Positions 32,182 through 41,451 of a stretch of 48,291 bases of DNA are shown here, piece by piece. The stretch lies in the IMG/VR virus record IMGVR_UViG_3300044638_003294, positions 1 through 48,291 of that record; one strand, written 5' to 3'. The notes under the pieces are model-generated. The model did not search any database. It had not been told where the DNA came from and saw nothing but the letters and a program-made list of their open reading frames with translations. Positions within the stretch are counted from its first letter, which is position 1; the number at the start of each line of letters is the position of its first letter. The stretch is from a virus. The translations under genes and the position numbers were made by a program.

Positions 32182-33270
32182 ATGTCCATGAACGGCTTCA
32201 CCGGCACATTCCTAGCCCCCTTCGGCCGACAAACCGCGAAGGAATACGCTACCGCTGTCGGCGGGGCGCTGGCCCAAGCTCCTGGCCAGTTTGGTCAGAC
32301 CCTTGGCGGGATGTACGACTCCTACAACAAGGGGTACGGCACCTACAACCAAGGGCTTGCCAGCCTTGGGAACAGCTACGCCCAGAACTACGCCGCCATG
32401 GCCGGTGGTATTGGCGGCATCGCAAACGCTCTGGGCAATACGTGGAACAACGCTCAGGCCACCAACCAAGCTGCATCCGCGGCCGAGGCTGCGCGTCAGG
32501 CTGCGGTGTCGAATCTTGGCACAGCTGCCATGGCGAGCTACGGCAACGTGGCTGGGCAGGGATTGCAGGCGTGGGCGCAGAACCAGAACGGCTATCAGAA
32601 GGCGCTAGCCGATATGAATGTCGGCAACCAGAGCGCGGTCAGCCAGCTTGGCGTTGGCCGTTACAACGCTTTGGCGGGACTTGGCAAGTCTGGCGCAGCG
32701 ATGCAGGTCGGCCGCGATGTCTCTGCTGCCCTGCCTGGGCTGGCGGGAGGCCAGACCGGCGGCTCGCCCACCCCAGCAATTAGCCAATACGGCGGCGAGG
32801 GTTTCAGCATGCTGGAAAACCTGCGTGGTGACATCAACAACGGCCGGGAGTTGTCTTCACTCAACAACAACTACTACTCCGGTATGGGTTCGCTCAATGC
32901 CGACCAAGCCATTGCCCGCAACATGCCACGTACGATGGTGGGAGATGCCTACGGCGCTCTGATGGACTTCAACAAGCTGAATCTTGGCGCGTCATCCCGC
33001 GGCATGGATCAGTTCTACAACTTCGCGCGTGAGTTCCCAGAGTCCCGACCCCGAGAAGGACAAGCGATCCCGACCGGCTCGCTCTTGGACGCCTTGTCTG
33101 GCGGGTATTCCGATTCGGCCAATCGGATCGGGACGGTTCAGACTGACATGAACTCCGGGTTTAAGGATAGCCAGAAAACCTACACCGCATCCGTCGCTGG
33201 TGTGAACGATCTGTTTAACCGCACCATTGGCAACATGGGCGTGTTCCGCAACCAACGCCAGATCTTCTGA
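32182..33270 (+). CDS. Ala/Gly/Asn-rich internal virion protein candidate, 362 aa
   Basis: Begins MSMNGFTGTFLAPFGRQTAK; TAGGAGAATCTT precedes the ATG. Long alanine/glycine/glutamine-rich helices (AEAARQAAVSNLGTAAMASY; VGNQSAVSQLGVGRYNALAG) and GGIGGIANALGNTWNNAQAT look amphipathic. Proteins like this, encoded between the nozzle and a very long protein, are usually internal or ejection proteins that help move DNA across the envelope. No enzymatic motif. Confidence 0.7.
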   Translation: MSMNGFTGTFLAPFGRQTAKEYATAVGGALAQAPGQFGQTLGGMYDSYNKGYGTYNQGLASLGNSYAQNYAAMAGGIGGIANALGNTWNNAQATNQAASAAEAARQAAVSNLGTAAMASYGNVAGQGLQAWAQNQNGYQKALADMNVGNQSAVSQLGVGRYNALAGLGKSGAAMQVGRDVSAALPGLAGGQTGGSPTPAISQYGGEGFSMLENLRGDINNGRELSSLNNNYYSGMGSLNADQAIARNMPRTMVGDAYGALMDFNKLNLGASSRGMDQFYNFAREFPESRPREGQAIPTGSLLDALSGGYSDSANRIGTVQTDMNSGFKDSQKTYTASVAGVNDLFNRTIGNMGVFRNQRQIF

Positions 33271-33287
33271 CCCTCAAGAGCATCCAC

Positions 33288-33554
33288 TTGATCTCTCCCT
33301 ATAGCCAGTACCCATCCAGCCACCAAGACGTTTTCGCCTCGCTCCTGCAGGGGTCGCAGGCCAACAACGACTTGGAGACCGCCCGCCGCCAGTCGGAGCT
33401 TGGCAAGCAGGCCAAGGAGTTCTCCCAACGGTACGCGCTGCAAGGGTTGCAGAACCAAATTTCTGAGCAGAGCCAGCGCAACAATCTCATGCAGTCGCGA
33501 ATGGATGGCGTCTATGGGCCTGCGGGCAACCTCTTGCGAGGGCTATCGAATTGA
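33288..33554 (+). CDS. Hypothetical helical protein with TTG start, 88 aa
   Basis: The frame lacks ATG and GTG near its beginning; TTG at 33288 gives MISPYSQYPSSHQDVFASLL. Upstream signals are weak (AAGAG), and a CTG at 33267 would be a longer alternative. The product is helical and Gln-rich (QANNDLETARRQSELGKQAK). Its stop overlaps the next TTG start (TTGA). Likely a small virion protein of the same assembly as its neighbours. Confidence 0.6.
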   Translation: MISPYSQYPSSHQDVFASLLQGSQANNDLETARRQSELGKQAKEFSQRYALQGLQNQISEQSQRNNLMQSRMDGVYGPAGNLLRGLSN

Positions 33555-33928
33555 TACCACAACAGCGGGTTAACGCCGCCTTCAACAACGACTACGCCAA
33601 CGCGATTTCGCTTGGTGATCCACGCCTGACGATGAAGCAGCTGGATCGCGGCGGCATGTCGCGCGGCGCTGGGCAGGTGAGCAACGCTGGCATGCAGGGC
33701 GCGCAGAAGATGGCCCAAGGCATTGCCGAGGCGTACGGCGCTAAGCAAAAGGCGCAGGACTACAACAACGCCTACGCCATGCAGAACCAGCAGGCCGACG
33801 CCGAGCAGCAGCAGTCGATTCAGTCTCTGTTGCTTCAGCAGCAATACAACAACCAGATGGCCGCACAGCAGCGGCAGAACTCTGCGATGAACTTTGCGAC
33901 TTCGATACTTGGGGGCTTGCTTAACTAA
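33551..33928 (+). CDS. Gln-rich protein with TTG start, 125 aa
   Basis: TTG at 33551 overlaps the previous stop; the product begins MIPQQRVNAAFNNDYANAIS and is strongly Gln/Ala/Asn-rich (QNQQADAEQQQSIQSLLLQQ; YNNQMAAQQRQNSAMNF). A hydrophobic end (ATSILGGLLN) follows. Probably a small internal virion protein; function unknown. The stop shares an A with the next ATG (TAATG). Confidence 0.65.
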   Translation: MIPQQRVNAAFNNDYANAISLGDPRLTMKQLDRGGMSRGAGQVSNAGMQGAQKMAQGIAEAYGAKQKAQDYNNAYAMQNQQADAEQQQSIQSLLLQQQYNNQMAAQQRQNSAMNFATSILGGLLN

Positions 33929-34200
33929 TGGCACGCATTGACTTTGACTTGGACGACCTGACGCAGGCCGGACTGAAGCGGCTGGTAAAGCAGTTGCTGT
34001 CCGCTAGCGACGAAGAGGAAAAGAAGATCATCGCCAAGCTGGGCAAGGACGAGAAGTCCGACAAACGCCCGAAGAACGACCTTGCCGATCTGGACGAAGA
34101 GATGCACGGCAAGCCCAACACGCCGATGGTCGAAGACGACGACGGCCCAGAAGACGGCGAAGAGATGCCTGACATTCCGAAGAAGGGGAAGAAATCGTAA
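33928..34200 (+). CDS. Small charged protein, 90 aa
   Basis: Begins MARIDFDLDDLTQAGLKRLV with an amphipathic helix, a KLGKDEKSDKRPK basic stretch, then a very acidic region (VEDDDGPEDGEEMPD) and a lysine-rich end. No motif. Coupled on both sides by TAATG. Small acidic proteins of this kind often accompany internal virion proteins. Confidence 0.65.
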   Translation: MARIDFDLDDLTQAGLKRLVKQLLSASDEEEKKIIAKLGKDEKSDKRPKNDLADLDEEMHGKPNTPMVEDDDGPEDGEEMPDIPKKGKKS

Positions 34201-35666
34201 TGGCCACTCCCGCTCAGTGGATTGATAGCCTCACAGCGGCCACGGGGATTAACTCCGTATGGCTCAACAAGGCTCTCCGCGCTGGCGCAATCACGCCCGA
34301 CATGTCGCCCGACGCTGTGTATAAGGCCGTCTCTGAAATGGCGACCGGCACTGGCAGGCCCATGCGGCAGCTGCAGCTTCCTATGGGGAGTGACACTGCC
34401 GGTGATAGCGTCCGTTCGTTGATCCCCTATGGGGTCCGCGGGCCTGGTGTTCCCGTTGGTCAGCCGCGCGGCACCGGCATGTCTGGCGACCGCGTTGCCG
34501 CGCACAATGAACTGCGGGACTCTTGGCCTGTTGCGTACGACGCCGATGAGGCGGATGTGATGGACGCCATGTCGGAGTTCTCGCCCGAGCAAAGGCAGTA
34601 TCTGCAGGCGTTGCGGTCAAACGACTGGCTGGGCTTCGACTATCCTTCGCAGGCCGCTTCTTCAGGCTTGGCCTCTCCGAATGCGGCGAGCCGCTTGGAA
34701 ATGTCTCCCGACCTAGTGGCCGCACGGCAGTCGCTGATTAACAGTCGCCTGCGCGGCCCCGGAGTGGCAATTCCCGCCCAAGGCGGCGCTATGATTCCCG
34801 CACCCATGCGCGGACTCCCGGCCCCGCAGCAGGCCCGCATCGGCACCACTGCTGGCGTTCCCGTGGACCGTAATCCCGGCGACGATGTGAACATGTTCGG
34901 CATGTCCGAGAGCAGCTTGGACGAGGCGGCAGACGATCTTGCTCGTCAGTATGGCCGTGGCCAGCCCGCCGGACGGCTCACTATGGCGCCCCGCCGGGGT
35001 TTACCGGCCCCAGCGCAGCGTGCGCTACCAGCCCCTACTGCGATGCGTGACCAGCAGGCAGTCGATGACATTGCCAGCCAGTTCGACAACGTGATGGGTG
35101 GGCGTGCCCCAACCGCCGCGTCTCCACTTGCTCCTGCTCCTGGCAAGGGTGGCATTCCTGCTTGGGCCAAGGCCGCTGCAGGTGCTGGCCTGATCGGTGC
35201 CGGGGCTACCGCTTACAACATGATGCCATCGGGCATGCGTTCCAAGCAGTCAGAAGCCATTGGCGATCTAGACAGCACCGATGGCACCGCAGACTTGGCG
35301 GCTGAGAGTCGTCCTGCCCCATCGGTTGAAACCTCCACCAGCCCGCGCGACCAAGCGCAGGCGTTGATTGCCAAGCTCAACCAGATGCGGCGTGACGCGG
35401 GCGGCGAAGTGCCCGAGGCGCAGCAGATGATGCAGGAGATCAATCGGCTCATGGCGTTGAGCAATCAGAGCCGTAACGCCATGACTCCGCAGCAGGCGCA
35501 GGGGTCCAAGGATCCGCACATCCAGGCCCAGGCTCTTATCGCCCAACTGAACCAGATGCGGCAGAAGGCTGGCGGCGAAGTTCCGCAGGCCCAGCAGATG
35601 ATGGCAGAAGTTCGCAGGCTCCAAGCCATGGGTGATCAGCAGCGCAACTACGCACAGACACGGTAG
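34200..35666 (+). CDS. Internal virion protein candidate with C-terminal repeat, 488 aa
   Basis: Begins MATPAQWIDSLTAATGINSV. Two internal duplications are visible: GLPAPQQ / GLPAPAQ in the middle, and a 60-residue helical repeat at the C-terminus (QALIAKLNQMRRDAGGEVPE and QALIAQLNQMRQKAGGEVPQ, each followed by AQQMM). A hydrophobic segment AAAGAGLIGAGATAYNMMP lies before the repeats and could span or insert into a membrane. Consistent with ejection proteins; no enzyme motif. Confidence 0.65.
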   Translation: MATPAQWIDSLTAATGINSVWLNKALRAGAITPDMSPDAVYKAVSEMATGTGRPMRQLQLPMGSDTAGDSVRSLIPYGVRGPGVPVGQPRGTGMSGDRVAAHNELRDSWPVAYDADEADVMDAMSEFSPEQRQYLQALRSNDWLGFDYPSQAASSGLASPNAASRLEMSPDLVAARQSLINSRLRGPGVAIPAQGGAMIPAPMRGLPAPQQARIGTTAGVPVDRNPGDDVNMFGMSESSLDEAADDLARQYGRGQPAGRLTMAPRRGLPAPAQRALPAPTAMRDQQAVDDIASQFDNVMGGRAPTAASPLAPAPGKGGIPAWAKAAAGAGLIGAGATAYNMMPSGMRSKQSEAIGDLDSTDGTADLAAESRPAPSVETSTSPRDQAQALIAKLNQMRRDAGGEVPEAQQMMQEINRLMALSNQSRNAMTPQQAQGSKDPHIQAQALIAQLNQMRQKAGGEVPQAQQMMAEVRRLQAMGDQQRNYAQTR

Positions 35667-35674
35667 GAGATAAG

Positions 35675-36967
35675 ATGCCAATCGACCCCATTTCTGGGCT
35701 TACTCGCCTAGAAGCTTTTCGGCGTTCCGGCATTCCCATTACGCCAGAGTTGCTGTCTGATGGCTTGGAGGGTGCCGCTACTCCGATTGAGGAGGATCCG
35801 GTTCTATCGGAGGCGGATAAAGAGGCGATGTTTCAGCGGCAAGCCGCTCGGATTAAGACCGACGACTACCGGCGGGAACGGATGCTGTACCGTGCGGCCA
35901 AGGCTACTGGCACGCCTGTCGAAGAACTCATGCAGCAGCCAGAGTGGGCTGGTGTGGGGGAAGCCCGATCCGAAGACAACGTGATGCCGATGCAGGCACG
36001 CGCCGCCATGGCCCAGAAGCGCATGGATGACGAGAACGCGCGGATGGAGCAGTGGAAGTCGCAGATGATGTTGGCTAGCTCCAACTCACGCGCCAACATG
36101 TCCAACGCATTCGGCATGCTTAGCCCAGAGCAACAGCAGCGTGTCATCGAATCACGGATGACCGGCAATCGCAACTACAACGGCGATCCACGCATGGCCA
36201 TCGCTCAGCTGGAAGCGGAGACTCGCCGCGCCGAAGGGCAAGACGCTAGAGCCGCCGCTGCGGAAAACAATTCCGCCGCCCGACAAGAGGGAAGAGAAGA
36301 GCGTGAGGCTGTCCGCGCTGCTGAAGAACTGAAGTACAACGCCCGCAACGCCGAGGAGAAGATGCGGCATGAGGGTTTGATGGCGCAAGCCAATCAGAGG
36401 CATGAGGCGATGATGGCACAGATGCAGGCCGGAAACACCGCTGCTGCCCAGGCCCATGCGACCGAGCTTGCAAAGATCACAGCGATGATGCAAGAGAATA
36501 AGGCGCGCAATGAAGCCACTGTTGCTGGCCAGAAGCTAGCCGCAGATGCACAAGTTGAATCCGCGCGAATTAACGCTGGCGTGTTGACAGAAAAGATAGG
36601 AGCCACTGAACAGCAATTAGAAGAAAAGGCTAAGCAGCTTGCCACCGAGCAGCAGTTGGCGATTAGCGAGCGTGCCTTTGGCCCCGGCGTCCGCGACATT
36701 GCTGGCAAGCAGTACGAAAATCCCGCTGCCGTCGAAACGCTTTCTGCTATTGCCAAGCAGGCCAACAAATCTTGGACGGGATTTTGGGAAGCCGACGCTC
36801 AGCGAATGGATGCGATCCTCTATCGCCTTGGCGTGACCGATCCTGCTGTCAGGCACAAGCTGGTTGAGGATCACGGATTGAACGCCAGAGGCACGGCGAG
36901 CGTTCCATCGTACTACTTGCACGGCACTCCTCGTTACGCCACCTACGCACCTCCCGCCGCACCGTAA
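35675..36967 (+). CDS. Long coiled-coil structural protein, 430 aa
   Basis: Begins MPIDPISGLTRLEAFRRSGI; TAGGAGATAAG precedes the ATG. Residues about 100-330 are a charged, Ala/Glu/Gln-rich helix set (AAENNSAARQEGREEREAVR; KAQLATEQQ-like EEKAKQLATEQQLAISERAF) predicted to form a coiled coil. The C-terminal 100 residues are a separate fold (PAAVETLSAIAKQANKSWTG) ending in a proline-rich tail. The adjacent gene is the very large protein at 36967 (TAATG overlap). A rod-like virion or ejection protein is likely. Confidence 0.7.
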   Translation: MPIDPISGLTRLEAFRRSGIPITPELLSDGLEGAATPIEEDPVLSEADKEAMFQRQAARIKTDDYRRERMLYRAAKATGTPVEELMQQPEWAGVGEARSEDNVMPMQARAAMAQKRMDDENARMEQWKSQMMLASSNSRANMSNAFGMLSPEQQQRVIESRMTGNRNYNGDPRMAIAQLEAETRRAEGQDARAAAAENNSAARQEGREEREAVRAAEELKYNARNAEEKMRHEGLMAQANQRHEAMMAQMQAGNTAAAQAHATELAKITAMMQENKARNEATVAGQKLAADAQVESARINAGVLTEKIGATEQQLEEKAKQLATEQQLAISERAFGPGVRDIAGKQYENPAAVETLSAIAKQANKSWTGFWEADAQRMDAILYRLGVTDPAVRHKLVEDHGLNARGTASVPSYYLHGTPRYATYAPPAAP

Positions 36968-39900
36968 TGGCTCGCTCCCCGCTCTTTGATCTATACGATC
37001 CCTATGGCCTGCTGAATGGGCAGGAAGGGATCCCCAGCGATGATCCGACTCTTGCGGACCTCATGCCGCAGGAGGAGAGGAGCAGCATGCTCCGCTCTCT
37101 CGCAGAGGCTGGAACATCTGGCCTAGCCATGGTTGGTGGCGTTCTTGACACGCCTGGAGCGTGGGTGCGTGGCCTGCTGGCTGGTGATCCCTTTAGCGAA
37201 GAGCGCATCAGCGGCCGTGACCTTAACCGCAAGTACGGCCTAGCCGGTAGGCAAGATAACTGGCTCAACTTCTTTGGCGGCTTGGCGACCGAGATCGTCA
37301 CCGACCCGCTCACGTACCTCAATCCATTGGCCATCCTTGGCAAGGGCGCTCTTGGACCCGCGGGTAGGGCGGTGCGAGACACTGGCCTTCTTCGACATGC
37401 GGCCACCGACGCCTACCGTGGATTCGCTCCAACGGCTGCGCAGACTGCCGCAGCGCAAGAGGTGCTGGGCGGGCTTGGCGGGCAGGCGCGTGAGGCTGGC
37501 CAAGGCATCCGCTCCTATTACCGCACCCAGACGCCACGCCGGTTGATCGCGGAGGCCGCTGATCCCGCGGATGCGTTGCAGAGATTCCAGCAGCAGGCAA
37601 GGAGGTACGGCGCTGACCCCGCCGATCTGGATGCGCCGATAGCCGGACTGATGGACTTCCGCGTCCCCGGCACCAATCTCGGATTCAACATCCGCGGTGG
37701 TCAGCTGGGCGATTCTCTTGCGGAAGGCTTGGACGCTCTTGGCGAGGCTTCCAAGCGCAACCCGATCACCGGACCTGTCGTCAGCGGGGCCGCGGCGTTG
37801 TTCCACAAGCCGTCCGGCGAGGTGTTGGATCCCGACCTCCAGTGGGCTAGCCGTATCGCCCGCGCTGACAACCAGCGGCTGGACGAAGCTCTGCTGCTGG
37901 ATCGCACGCGCATGCAGAGGCGTGCGTTGCAGGCCAATGTGCCGGACATGTCACCGATGGGGGCGATCCCGGCGGACTTGCGAAACTTTCAAAGCACCCG
38001 CCTCCAGAACGCGCTGGCTGACTTTGTGGAATCTCCAGGTGATCTGCTTGGGCAGGGGCAGTTCGGCCCGATGCAGAAGACCAGTGGCGATCCGATAGCA
38101 GACTGGGTGCTGGAGAACGTACCTGAGTTCCGTGACATCCGAGACAACTTCACCAACATGGGCGACCGCGCCCGCCAACGTGCTGAAGCTCTTGGACTAG
38201 CTGGCCCAAGCTGGCACAGCCGTGATCACGGCACCAACTGGTTCCCACGCCAGCTGAAGTGGTGGGAGCAGGACGCTGCGCCGATTCGCCCCAACGCCTC
38301 GCCGTATGTGGAGAAGCCTTGGTCGCAGGGCGAGCTTGTCTTGGGCACAGAGGACAACTTCGGCCGTAGCCGAAAGCCTTACACCGACATCGAAGGTGGC
38401 CGCAGGACTTTCCGCGCGCTCACGGGCAATGGACCGCTCCCCGGGGGCGGGACGTTTGACTCCGCAGGCTTGCAGCAGAACCTACTGAATGCAAACGCAC
38501 GCGACTCCCGCTATCTGATAGATGATGCGTTTACTCAGCTTGGCTTGGACACACCGTATCGCGGGCAGGCCGACAGGATCATGGCCACTGCGGAGTACCA
38601 AGCCGCCTCGCCCGCCGAGCGCATGACAATGCTTCGCCCTGCCGTGCGAACGATGAGGGAGAACAAAGGCGACCTTGCTGAGTTCCTGCGTAGCATGGAC
38701 ACGCAGTTCGCCGCCAACAACACCGGGGCATTCGACACACCCGCGTGGCAGAATGCGATGACCTATGAGCTTGGCCAGAACCGCGTTCGGGCCAACACGG
38801 AACAGGTCATCAATCAGTTGTTGAACGGTGTCCAAAACGTCTCCGCGCGGAACGTAGTCGGTGGTGCAGTGGTGCCATTGGAGGAAGCCGCCCGCAGGTT
38901 GAACTTTGACCCCGACAACTTCCGGCGGATGTGGCAGGCCCGCACTGGCCGGGACGTTGCCAACTTCTCCGTGCCCGAGCGACTGATGGATTCGCTTCAG
39001 ACGCTCGCATCCCCGTCCCGCGCCAGCCTCCCTGAGAAGGGACTGCTTGGCGCACTGGATCAGTTCACGGCTGCGTTTAAGGGTGGTGCCCTTGCATCCC
39101 CCGCATTCCATGTGCGCAATAGCTACAGCGGACTGATCAACGCGGCGACCCACGGGGCGGGCAACCCGATGGACTTCCTCGCTGGTCTGCGAGCAAGCAA
39201 CGGCGACTACTCTGCAATCGCCGCCCGCTTGGAAAACGCTCCCGGTTTTGTCGGCATGAGTCCGCAAGAGCGCATTGACACCTTCTTGGACATGACAGGG
39301 CAGAACCGCATCGGCAGCGGCAACCTTGTAGACGATGTATCCAACCTCCCCGAGCAGTCCATTAAGGGGATGTACACGGGAGCGAACACGGGCGATGGGT
39401 TGCTGGACCGAATGCTCCCGGCAAACCGCCGGGGTTTTCTGAATCGGGCAAGCGACTTCTTCTCCATGCGTGGGGTGGGCCTGACTCGCAACCCGCTGAA
39501 CCGGCAGACCAACCCGCTGCTTGTTCTCAATGACGCTGTGGGCAACTCAGTCGAAGATGCCCTCCGCACCGGCACGTTCCTCAACCAAGTCCGCAAGGGT
39601 GTCGATCCTGGGCAGGCAGCTGACCTGACCCGCATGAGTCAGGTGGACTATAGCCCGTCCGCTTTCACATCCTTTGAGCGGAACGTGATGAAGCGCGCGG
39701 TGCCCTTCTATAGTTTCCAGAAAGGCATCCTTCCCTCCATTGCTGAAAACTTTCTGTACCAACCCGGTGGTTTGCAGGGCAAACTTATCCGAGCGGTGAC
39801 AAGAGGGTCCGAGCCGAGCGAAGAGAACTTTGTCCCAGAACACCTTCGTCAGTCTGCTGCCATCCCCCTGCCAGCCGACTTCCCGCTGCAGCCGAAGGAC

Positions 39901-40560
39901 GGCCTGACTCGGTACGTGACAAATATCGATCTGCCGTTTGAGTCAACGCTTAACATGTTCACCCCGGGCGTTGGGGCTACAACCACCGCTCGCGTGATGG
40001 ACTCCATTCAGAAGACCGGGATGAACTTCGCTGGCCAGCTGAACCCGCTGGCGAAGTACCTCATTGAGTCCACAACCAACCGGCAGCTGTATAGCGGTCG
40101 TCAGTTGTCGGACCTCTACTCCACGCTTGAGCAGGACATCGGGCCGATTGGGCGACCGCTGGAGAATGCGATCACCAACCTTGTGCCGTTCGGATCCCGC
40201 GCGCTAGGCACCATGCGCCAGCTGCGGGACGAGCGACTGGACCCAACGGATCGCTACGCCAAGGCAGCAATCAACTTGCTCGCTGGCTTCAAGCTCACGG
40301 ACGTTGACAGCGAGCGGACCAAGCAGCTTGCCGCCCGGGACATGCTGAACAAACTCCTGTCCACCACCCCCGGCGTCCGCACCTACGAAAACCTAACTGT
40401 CCCAGAGGATGTGGTGCGATCCATGCCCAGGGAGCAGCGGGACATGTACCTGCTCTACAAGATTATCCAGAACGAAGCCGCCAAGCGTGCCCGGGACAAG
40501 AAGAAGGCGCAGGCAGGCATGGACCCGATGCAGATGCTAGGGTTGCCCAGCCAGTTCTAG
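36967..40560 (+). CDS. Very large internal virion (ejection) protein candidate, 1197 aa
   Basis: Begins MARSPLFDLYDPYGLLNGQE and has no lytic transglycosylase or peptidase signature that I can find (no GLMQ, ExxxGL or HExxH-type site). A segment NWLNFFGGLATEIVTDPLTY and hydrophobic GALASPAFHVRNSYSGLINA fit a membrane-associated helical protein. The C-terminal part has FYSFQKGILPSIAENFLYQP and a long helical tail. In podovirus-like genomes the longest gene at the end of the structural arm is usually an internal protein ejected with DNA. The gene runs 24 bases into the convergent integrase gene. Confidence 0.75.
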   Translation: MARSPLFDLYDPYGLLNGQEGIPSDDPTLADLMPQEERSSMLRSLAEAGTSGLAMVGGVLDTPGAWVRGLLAGDPFSEERISGRDLNRKYGLAGRQDNWLNFFGGLATEIVTDPLTYLNPLAILGKGALGPAGRAVRDTGLLRHAATDAYRGFAPTAAQTAAAQEVLGGLGGQAREAGQGIRSYYRTQTPRRLIAEAADPADALQRFQQQARRYGADPADLDAPIAGLMDFRVPGTNLGFNIRGGQLGDSLAEGLDALGEASKRNPITGPVVSGAAALFHKPSGEVLDPDLQWASRIARADNQRLDEALLLDRTRMQRRALQANVPDMSPMGAIPADLRNFQSTRLQNALADFVESPGDLLGQGQFGPMQKTSGDPIADWVLENVPEFRDIRDNFTNMGDRARQRAEALGLAGPSWHSRDHGTNWFPRQLKWWEQDAAPIRPNASPYVEKPWSQGELVLGTEDNFGRSRKPYTDIEGGRRTFRALTGNGPLPGGGTFDSAGLQQNLLNANARDSRYLIDDAFTQLGLDTPYRGQADRIMATAEYQAASPAERMTMLRPAVRTMRENKGDLAEFLRSMDTQFAANNTGAFDTPAWQNAMTYELGQNRVRANTEQVINQLLNGVQNVSARNVVGGAVVPLEEAARRLNFDPDNFRRMWQARTGRDVANFSVPERLMDSLQTLASPSRASLPEKGLLGALDQFTAAFKGGALASPAFHVRNSYSGLINAATHGAGNPMDFLAGLRASNGDYSAIAARLENAPGFVGMSPQERIDTFLDMTGQNRIGSGNLVDDVSNLPEQSIKGMYTGANTGDGLLDRMLPANRRGFLNRASDFFSMRGVGLTRNPLNRQTNPLLVLNDAVGNSVEDALRTGTFLNQVRKGVDPGQAADLTRMSQVDYSPSAFTSFERNVMKRAVPFYSFQKGILPSIAENFLYQPGGLQGKLIRAVTRGSEPSEENFVPEHLRQSAAIPLPADFPLQPKDGLTRYVTNIDLPFESTLNMFTPGVGATTTARVMDSIQKTGMNFAGQLNPLAKYLIESTTNRQLYSGRQLSDLYSTLEQDIGPIGRPLENAITNLVPFGSRALGTMRQLRDERLDPTDRYAKAAINLLAGFKLTDVDSERTKQLAARDMLNKLLSTTPGVRTYENLTVPEDVVRSMPREQRDMYLLYKIIQNEAAKRARDKKKAQAGMDPMQMLGLPSQF

Positions 40561-41358
40561 GCTGGGGACCGCCCGCTTAAGATCCGACAGAATCACGGGA
40601 TCTAGGTAGTGGCGTTTCATGCCCGGGGTCAAATGACCTAAGTGTCCAGTGGCGTCCATTCCCGCTAATTGAGCGTAAGTGGCACTGCTTCTACGCAGGT
40701 ATTTGCCTGAGCCTGTCAGGCCCGCGCGCTTGACCAGTGAGCGCATGGCCACTATGATCCGGCTCCTTCCGACCAGTCCCCCGAAAATCTTCGGGCCGCG
40801 ACGGGGCAGGGAGCGAATGGATTCCAAGGCATTCCCGTCAAGGACGACGACATGTTGCTGGCGAGTTTTCTGCAGAACCGTAGCCAGACGATCCCCGCGA
40901 AGGGAGTCGTAGGTAATGGCCAGCAGATCCCCGAGCCGCAGCCCGCTGCTGTAGCCCACCAAAATCCATGCGGGCAGCAGGATTCGGTGCGGGCAGTACA
41001 GCGTACCCCCCGGCATCTCAGAGGCCACCGCAAGCAGGTGACGCATTTCGTCATGGGTCCAAGCGCGGACCATCGGCAAGGTGTGCTTGACACGGCGGAT
41101 CGGGCGTGTACAATCGTCCACCAACAGGCCGTCGCGCAGGGCGGCTCGTCGCAGGGTGGACAGCATCCGGCGATGGTTGTGAACCGTGGAGGCGGCGAGA
41201 TGACCGAGAGCATTCGTCAGGTACGCATCGATGTTGGCGACGGTCAAGTCGGCCACCCCCCAAGGGAGCCGCTTTGCCATCACAATGAGTTGCTCACGGT
41301 ATCCGGGGCTAGCCCCCGATTGGAGGGCGTAAGCCTCCGCGAACTGTCGCACAGTCAT
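40537..41358 (-). CDS. int: Tyrosine recombinase / integrase
   Basis: From the ATG at 41358 the 273-residue product has an N-terminal DNA-binding helical part (MTVRQFAEAYALQSGAS; AASTVHNHRRMLSTLRRAAL) and the catalytic domain: R141 in SSGLRLGDLL, box II as KYLRRSSAT (K219/R222, with Lys where most have His), GHLGH (H242) and Y251 in MKRHYLDP. This is a phage-type integrase. A longer frame begins with GTG at 41451 but would cover a good plus-strand promoter; its extra 31 residues look non-domain, so I prefer the ATG although it lacks a clear SD. It lies beside the likely attP (41455). Confidence 0.88.
   Translation of the reverse strand: MTVRQFAEAYALQSGASPGYREQLIVMAKRLPWGVADLTVANIDAYLTNALGHLAASTVHNHRRMLSTLRRAALRDGLLVDDCTRPIRRVKHTLPMVRAWTHDEMRHLLAVASEMPGGTLYCPHRILLPAWILVGYSSGLRLGDLLAITYDSLRGDRLATVLQKTRQQHVVVLDGNALESIRSLPRRGPKIFGGLVGRSRIIVAMRSLVKRAGLTGSGKYLRRSSATYAQLAGMDATGHLGHLTPGMKRHYLDPVILSDLKRAVPSLELAGQP
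40546..40566. terminator. Convergent hairpin between structural arm and integrase
   Basis: CCCAGCC-AGTTCTA-GGCTGGG, a perfect 7-bp stem across the stop codon of the 36967 gene and inside the end of int. No T tract follows in either direction, so termination would be partial or factor-aided. Confidence 0.35.
41087..41114 (+). promoter_or_regulatory. Near-consensus promoter inside int, antisense
   Basis: TTGACA, 16-base spacer, TACAAT on the plus strand within the integrase coding region (which reads the other way). It would produce antisense RNA over the 5' half of int and continue into the recombination genes. Chance occurrence is possible. Confidence 0.45.
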
Positions 41359-41413
41359 GTTGTTATCGGAAATTTTGTGGATCTGGGTGAGGGGGGTGAG
41401 ACTACCCCCTCCA

Positions 41414-41441
41414 TTGGAATCCACAAGCCCTCTGCTATACT
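41414..41441 (+). promoter_or_regulatory. Promoter upstream of tRNA-like attachment site
   Basis: TTGGAA (41414-41419), 16-base spacer, TATACT (41436-41441). The start point, about 7 bases further, falls just upstream of the tRNA-like 5' end at 41455. It can drive the recombination genes or, after integration, a tRNA. Confidence 0.5.
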
Positions 41442-41451
41442 GACGGACCAC

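Noticed and set aside
41359-41451. N-terminal 31-residue extension of the integrase (GTG at 41451)
   Set aside because: It covers a good plus-strand promoter and reads as linker-like text; ATG at 41358 opens a typical integrase N-terminus. Not fully excluded.
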